Translations under genes and position numbers: made by a program
Shown here: in pieces, positions 45,975-47,564 of the stretch
Layout of the letters: each line of letters opens with the position of its first letter
How positions within the stretch are numbered: the stretch's first letter is position 1
Origin: Desulfamplus sp.
GTDB taxonomy: Bacteria; Desulfobacterota; Desulfobacteria; Desulfobacterales; Desulfobacteraceae
Direction of reading: 5' to 3'
Assembly: GCA_015232555.1 (NCBI GenBank)
Contig: JADFZJ010000033.1
Location: 1-47,564, forward strand
DNA length: 47,564 bases
The notes under the pieces: model-generated
Told to the model about the DNA's origin: nothing
Databases searched by the model: none
What the model saw: only the letters and a program-made list of their open reading frames with translations

Positions 45975-46021
45975 ATATAATTACATATTATAAATCCTGC
46001 ATATAATTAGACATTATAAAT
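45975..46021. repeat. two 21 bp direct repeats upstream of tRNA-Sec
   Basis: ATATAATTA-CAT-ATTATAAAT at 45975-45995 recurs as ATATAATTA-GAC-ATTATAAAT at 46001-46021, 26 bp apart start to start. They lie just before the M20 peptidase gene's start (transcribed leftwards) and could be paired operator sites. Confidence 0.7.
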
Positions 46022-46151
46022 AATTGTAATTCGTTATTTAAGTTAGTTTAATAAAAAGTAAACCTTTTAGTTAGAGTTTAGTTTTTAGTGAAAAATGGCT
46101 GAATCTTATACACAAATAAATTATTATCTCAAGTTTTGAATTAAAAACAAA

Positions 46152-46178
46152 TTGACAAAACAGGGCAATATATATAAA
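46152..46178 (+). promoter_or_regulatory. promoter-like sequence ahead of tRNA-Sec
   Basis: TTGACA (46152-46157) and TATAAA (46173-46178) with a short 15 bp spacer, about 30 bp before the tRNA. Neighbouring AT-rich alternatives give a longer spacer but poorer -10 hexamers. Confidence 0.4.
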
Positions 46179-46208
46179 TGATTTCATAAAATTTTTAAGA
46201 CTCTTTTT

Positions 46209-46306
46209 GGAAGTGCCCGGCTCACTGGTGGGGCCCTCGGACTTCAAATCCGATGTGGGGTGCTAAAACCGTCCCGGGTGGGTTCGATTCCCATGCACTT
46301 CCGCCA
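46209..46306 (+). tRNA. selC: tRNA-Sec (TCA)
   Basis: A 98 nt gene with encoded CCA. The acceptor stem is 8 bp (GGAAGTGC/GCACTTCC), the anticodon stem TCGGA/TCCGA encloses loop CTTCAAA with anticodon TCA at 46244-46246, the variable arm is long, and the T loop is TTCGATT. These features (8 bp acceptor, long arm, UGA-reading anticodon) identify selenocysteine tRNA. It supports the Sec codon of the HesB-like gene. selA, selB and selD are not in the window. Confidence 0.95.
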
Positions 46307-46389
46307 AATTATCTTTCATTGAAGACAGTTAAGATTTACACCTCCATAGTGTCCGCTACTCAAAAAAATAGACTTAATGTAACACAAAT

Positions 46390-46777
46390 GTCGGTAACAA
46401 GAAAAACAAAAAAATGAATTTGGTTAGCACTGGACAGAAAGACCCGTGAAATTATCGGGGTTCATGTGGGCAGTCGAGAGTATTCTGGAGCACAATCCCT
46501 TTGGGAAAGCCTGCCTCCGGTTTATCGACAATGTGCAGTATGCTATACAGATTTTTGGTCTGCATATAACAAGATATTTCCCCAAAAAAGACATCATAAA
46601 GCTGTCAGTAAAGAATCTGGTCATACAAATCATATTGAACGCTTTAACAATACGATGCGTCAAAGAATTTCCAGATTAGTGAGAAATACGCTCTCGTTTT
46701 CAAAGAAACTTGAGAACCACATTGGAGCAAATTACCATATATGGAAATTATATTTCATCAATAACTGTATATGGTAA
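46390..46777 (+). pseudogene. IS1-family transposase remnant
   Basis: The C-terminal part of an IS1-type DDE transposase: VGNKKNK, then WLALDRKTREIIGVHVGSRE, TDFWSAY, and NHIERFNNTMRQR followed by LVRNTLSFSK. The N-terminal zinc-finger half is missing. In the A-run at 46408-46414 one extra base shifts the frame, and a TGA at 46415 stands where the family has Trp, so the gene is dead. No terminal inverted repeats are evident. It begins about 80 bp after tRNA-Sec. Confidence 0.85.
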
Positions 46778-46834
46778 TTTAGGGATAAAGAGGGTTGGTG
46801 GAGTGGGGATTATTTCAAGACGATGAAGCCCACT

Positions 46835-47564
46835 TTAAATATTATTACTCACGGGCAGACATATTGTAAATGTCGTTCCCTCTCCTAACCTACTTTCAAC
46901 TCTGATGTCTCCACTGTGTTCCTTTATAAAACCATAGCAGACAGATAAGCCAAGCCCCACACCTTTCACAGTGTCTGTTTTTGTGGTGAAAAAAGAGTCA
47001 AATATTTTTTCTAAATGCTCCTCTTTAATGCCTGTTCCGGTGTCTGAGAGAATGATCCTGACTTTATGGCTGTCATATTCTGTGGTTATCGTAAGATTTC
47101 CCCCTTCTGGCATGGCATCCATTGCATTGGAAATCATGTTGAGAAAAACCTGCCTCAACTGATCTTTAGAAGCATTTACCATTGGAAGATTTTCTGCAAA
47201 ATGGTACTCAAATTTTACACTGTTTTCCCTAAATCTTTTTTCATAAAGCAGGATTATCTCATCTAACACAGTATTAATATTGATATTTATCTTTTTCTCT
47301 TGATCTGGTTTTGAAAAAGAGAGCATTTTCTTAAGCATGTCGGCAAGCCGCATTGTTTCAGAGATCGACATGTCAAGAAGTTTACGTCTTTTATTCTGAG
47401 GAGAAATTTCTGTTTTCATCAATTCTAAAGTATTCATTATACCAAACAATGGATTATTTAACTCATGGGCAATCTGGGAAGTAAGCCGTCCCATTGCAGC
47501 AAGTTTTTCAGATTGAAGCAACTGCTGACGTGTTTCACCCAGTTTTCGTTCCATAGCCAGCCGC
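46835..47564 (-). CDS. sensor histidine kinase (5' end outside the window)
   Basis: The C-terminal 242 residues of a histidine kinase, open to the window edge. A coiled-coil leads into the H-box SQIAHELNNPLFG with the phosphorylated His, then a HATPase domain with N-box NMISNAMDAMPEGG, G1 DTGTGIKEEHLEKIF and G2 GVGLGLSVCYGF. The kinase core is complete and should be active. Sensing domains must lie beyond 47564; the internal ATG at 47554 is not the likely start. The partner regulator is unknown. Confidence 0.92.
   Translation of the reverse strand, partial: RLAMERKLGETRQQLLQSEKLAAMGRLTSQIAHELNNPLFGIMNTLELMKTEISPQNKRRKLLDMSISETMRLADMLKKMLSFSKPDQEKKINININTVLDEIILLYEKRFRENSVKFEYHFAENLPMVNASKDQLRQVFLNMISNAMDAMPEGGNLTITTEYDSHKVRIILSDTGTGIKEEHLEKIFDSFFTTKTDTVKGVGLGLSVCYGFIKEHSGDIRVESRLGEGTTFTICLPVSNNI

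Noticed and set aside
1-47564. CRISPR array, rRNA operon, prophage or defence island
   Set aside because: No regularly spaced repeats, rRNA sequence, phage structural genes or recognised defence genes were seen on reading.

Overview
The window looks like a piece of a low-GC genome from an anaerobic deltaproteobacterium (Desulfobacterota, probably Desulfobacterales-like). This is inferred from gene content, not from an rRNA. The clues are a HesB-like selenoprotein together with a selenocysteine tRNA, a receiver protein with a C-terminal two-CxxC module, many small signalling proteins, an AcnA-type aconitase, LarC and Ole-type hydrocarbon enzymes. Most of the window is ordinary chromosome. There is no CRISPR array, rRNA operon or prophage.

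Layout. 0.4-8 kb: a YajG-like lipoprotein, then a leftward block ndk - acnA - ACT regulator - MTA/SAH deaminase - response regulator, then a rightward HesB-like gene read through an in-frame UGA (Sec). 8-18 kb: prepilin peptidase, lon-tsaB, psd, greA-rpoZ-folE2 and a leftward gspF-dacB pair with a shred of a metallo-beta-lactamase-fold gene upstream. 18-24 kb: cytidylate-kinase-like protein, tRNA-Val, then oleB, a membrane protein, a DHH-CBS phosphoesterase and a convergent oleC. 24-28 kb: a DUF2868 membrane protein with a DUF3482 GTPase, and a convergent HD-GYP response regulator.

28.9-35.3 kb is the most interesting part. A sigma-54 activator with a degenerate receiver faces a four-gene operon across a 617 bp gap. 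The operon encodes a SpeD-like pyruvoyl decarboxylase homologue, a FemAB/GNAT-like acyltransferase, an ATP-grasp ligase and a fold-type III PLP decarboxylase. A well-spaced -24/-12 element, palindromic activator-like sites and leader hairpins precede it, and a strong terminator closes it. The set looks like a regulated pathway for a small amine or amide product that I do not recognise. The SpeD-like protein keeps the self-processing residues but has lost the Pro-Glu of AdoMet decarboxylases.

35-47.6 kb: cNMP-binding protein, zinc-ribbon protein, prmA, alpha/beta hydrolase, GIY-YIG nuclease, alaS, recA, larC, an M20 peptidase, tRNA-Sec, a decayed IS1-family transposase and a histidine kinase cut by the window edge. 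A recurrent oddity is the presence of 21-33 bp in-frame tandem duplications in linkers of unrelated genes (acnA, alaS, the DUF2868 gene).
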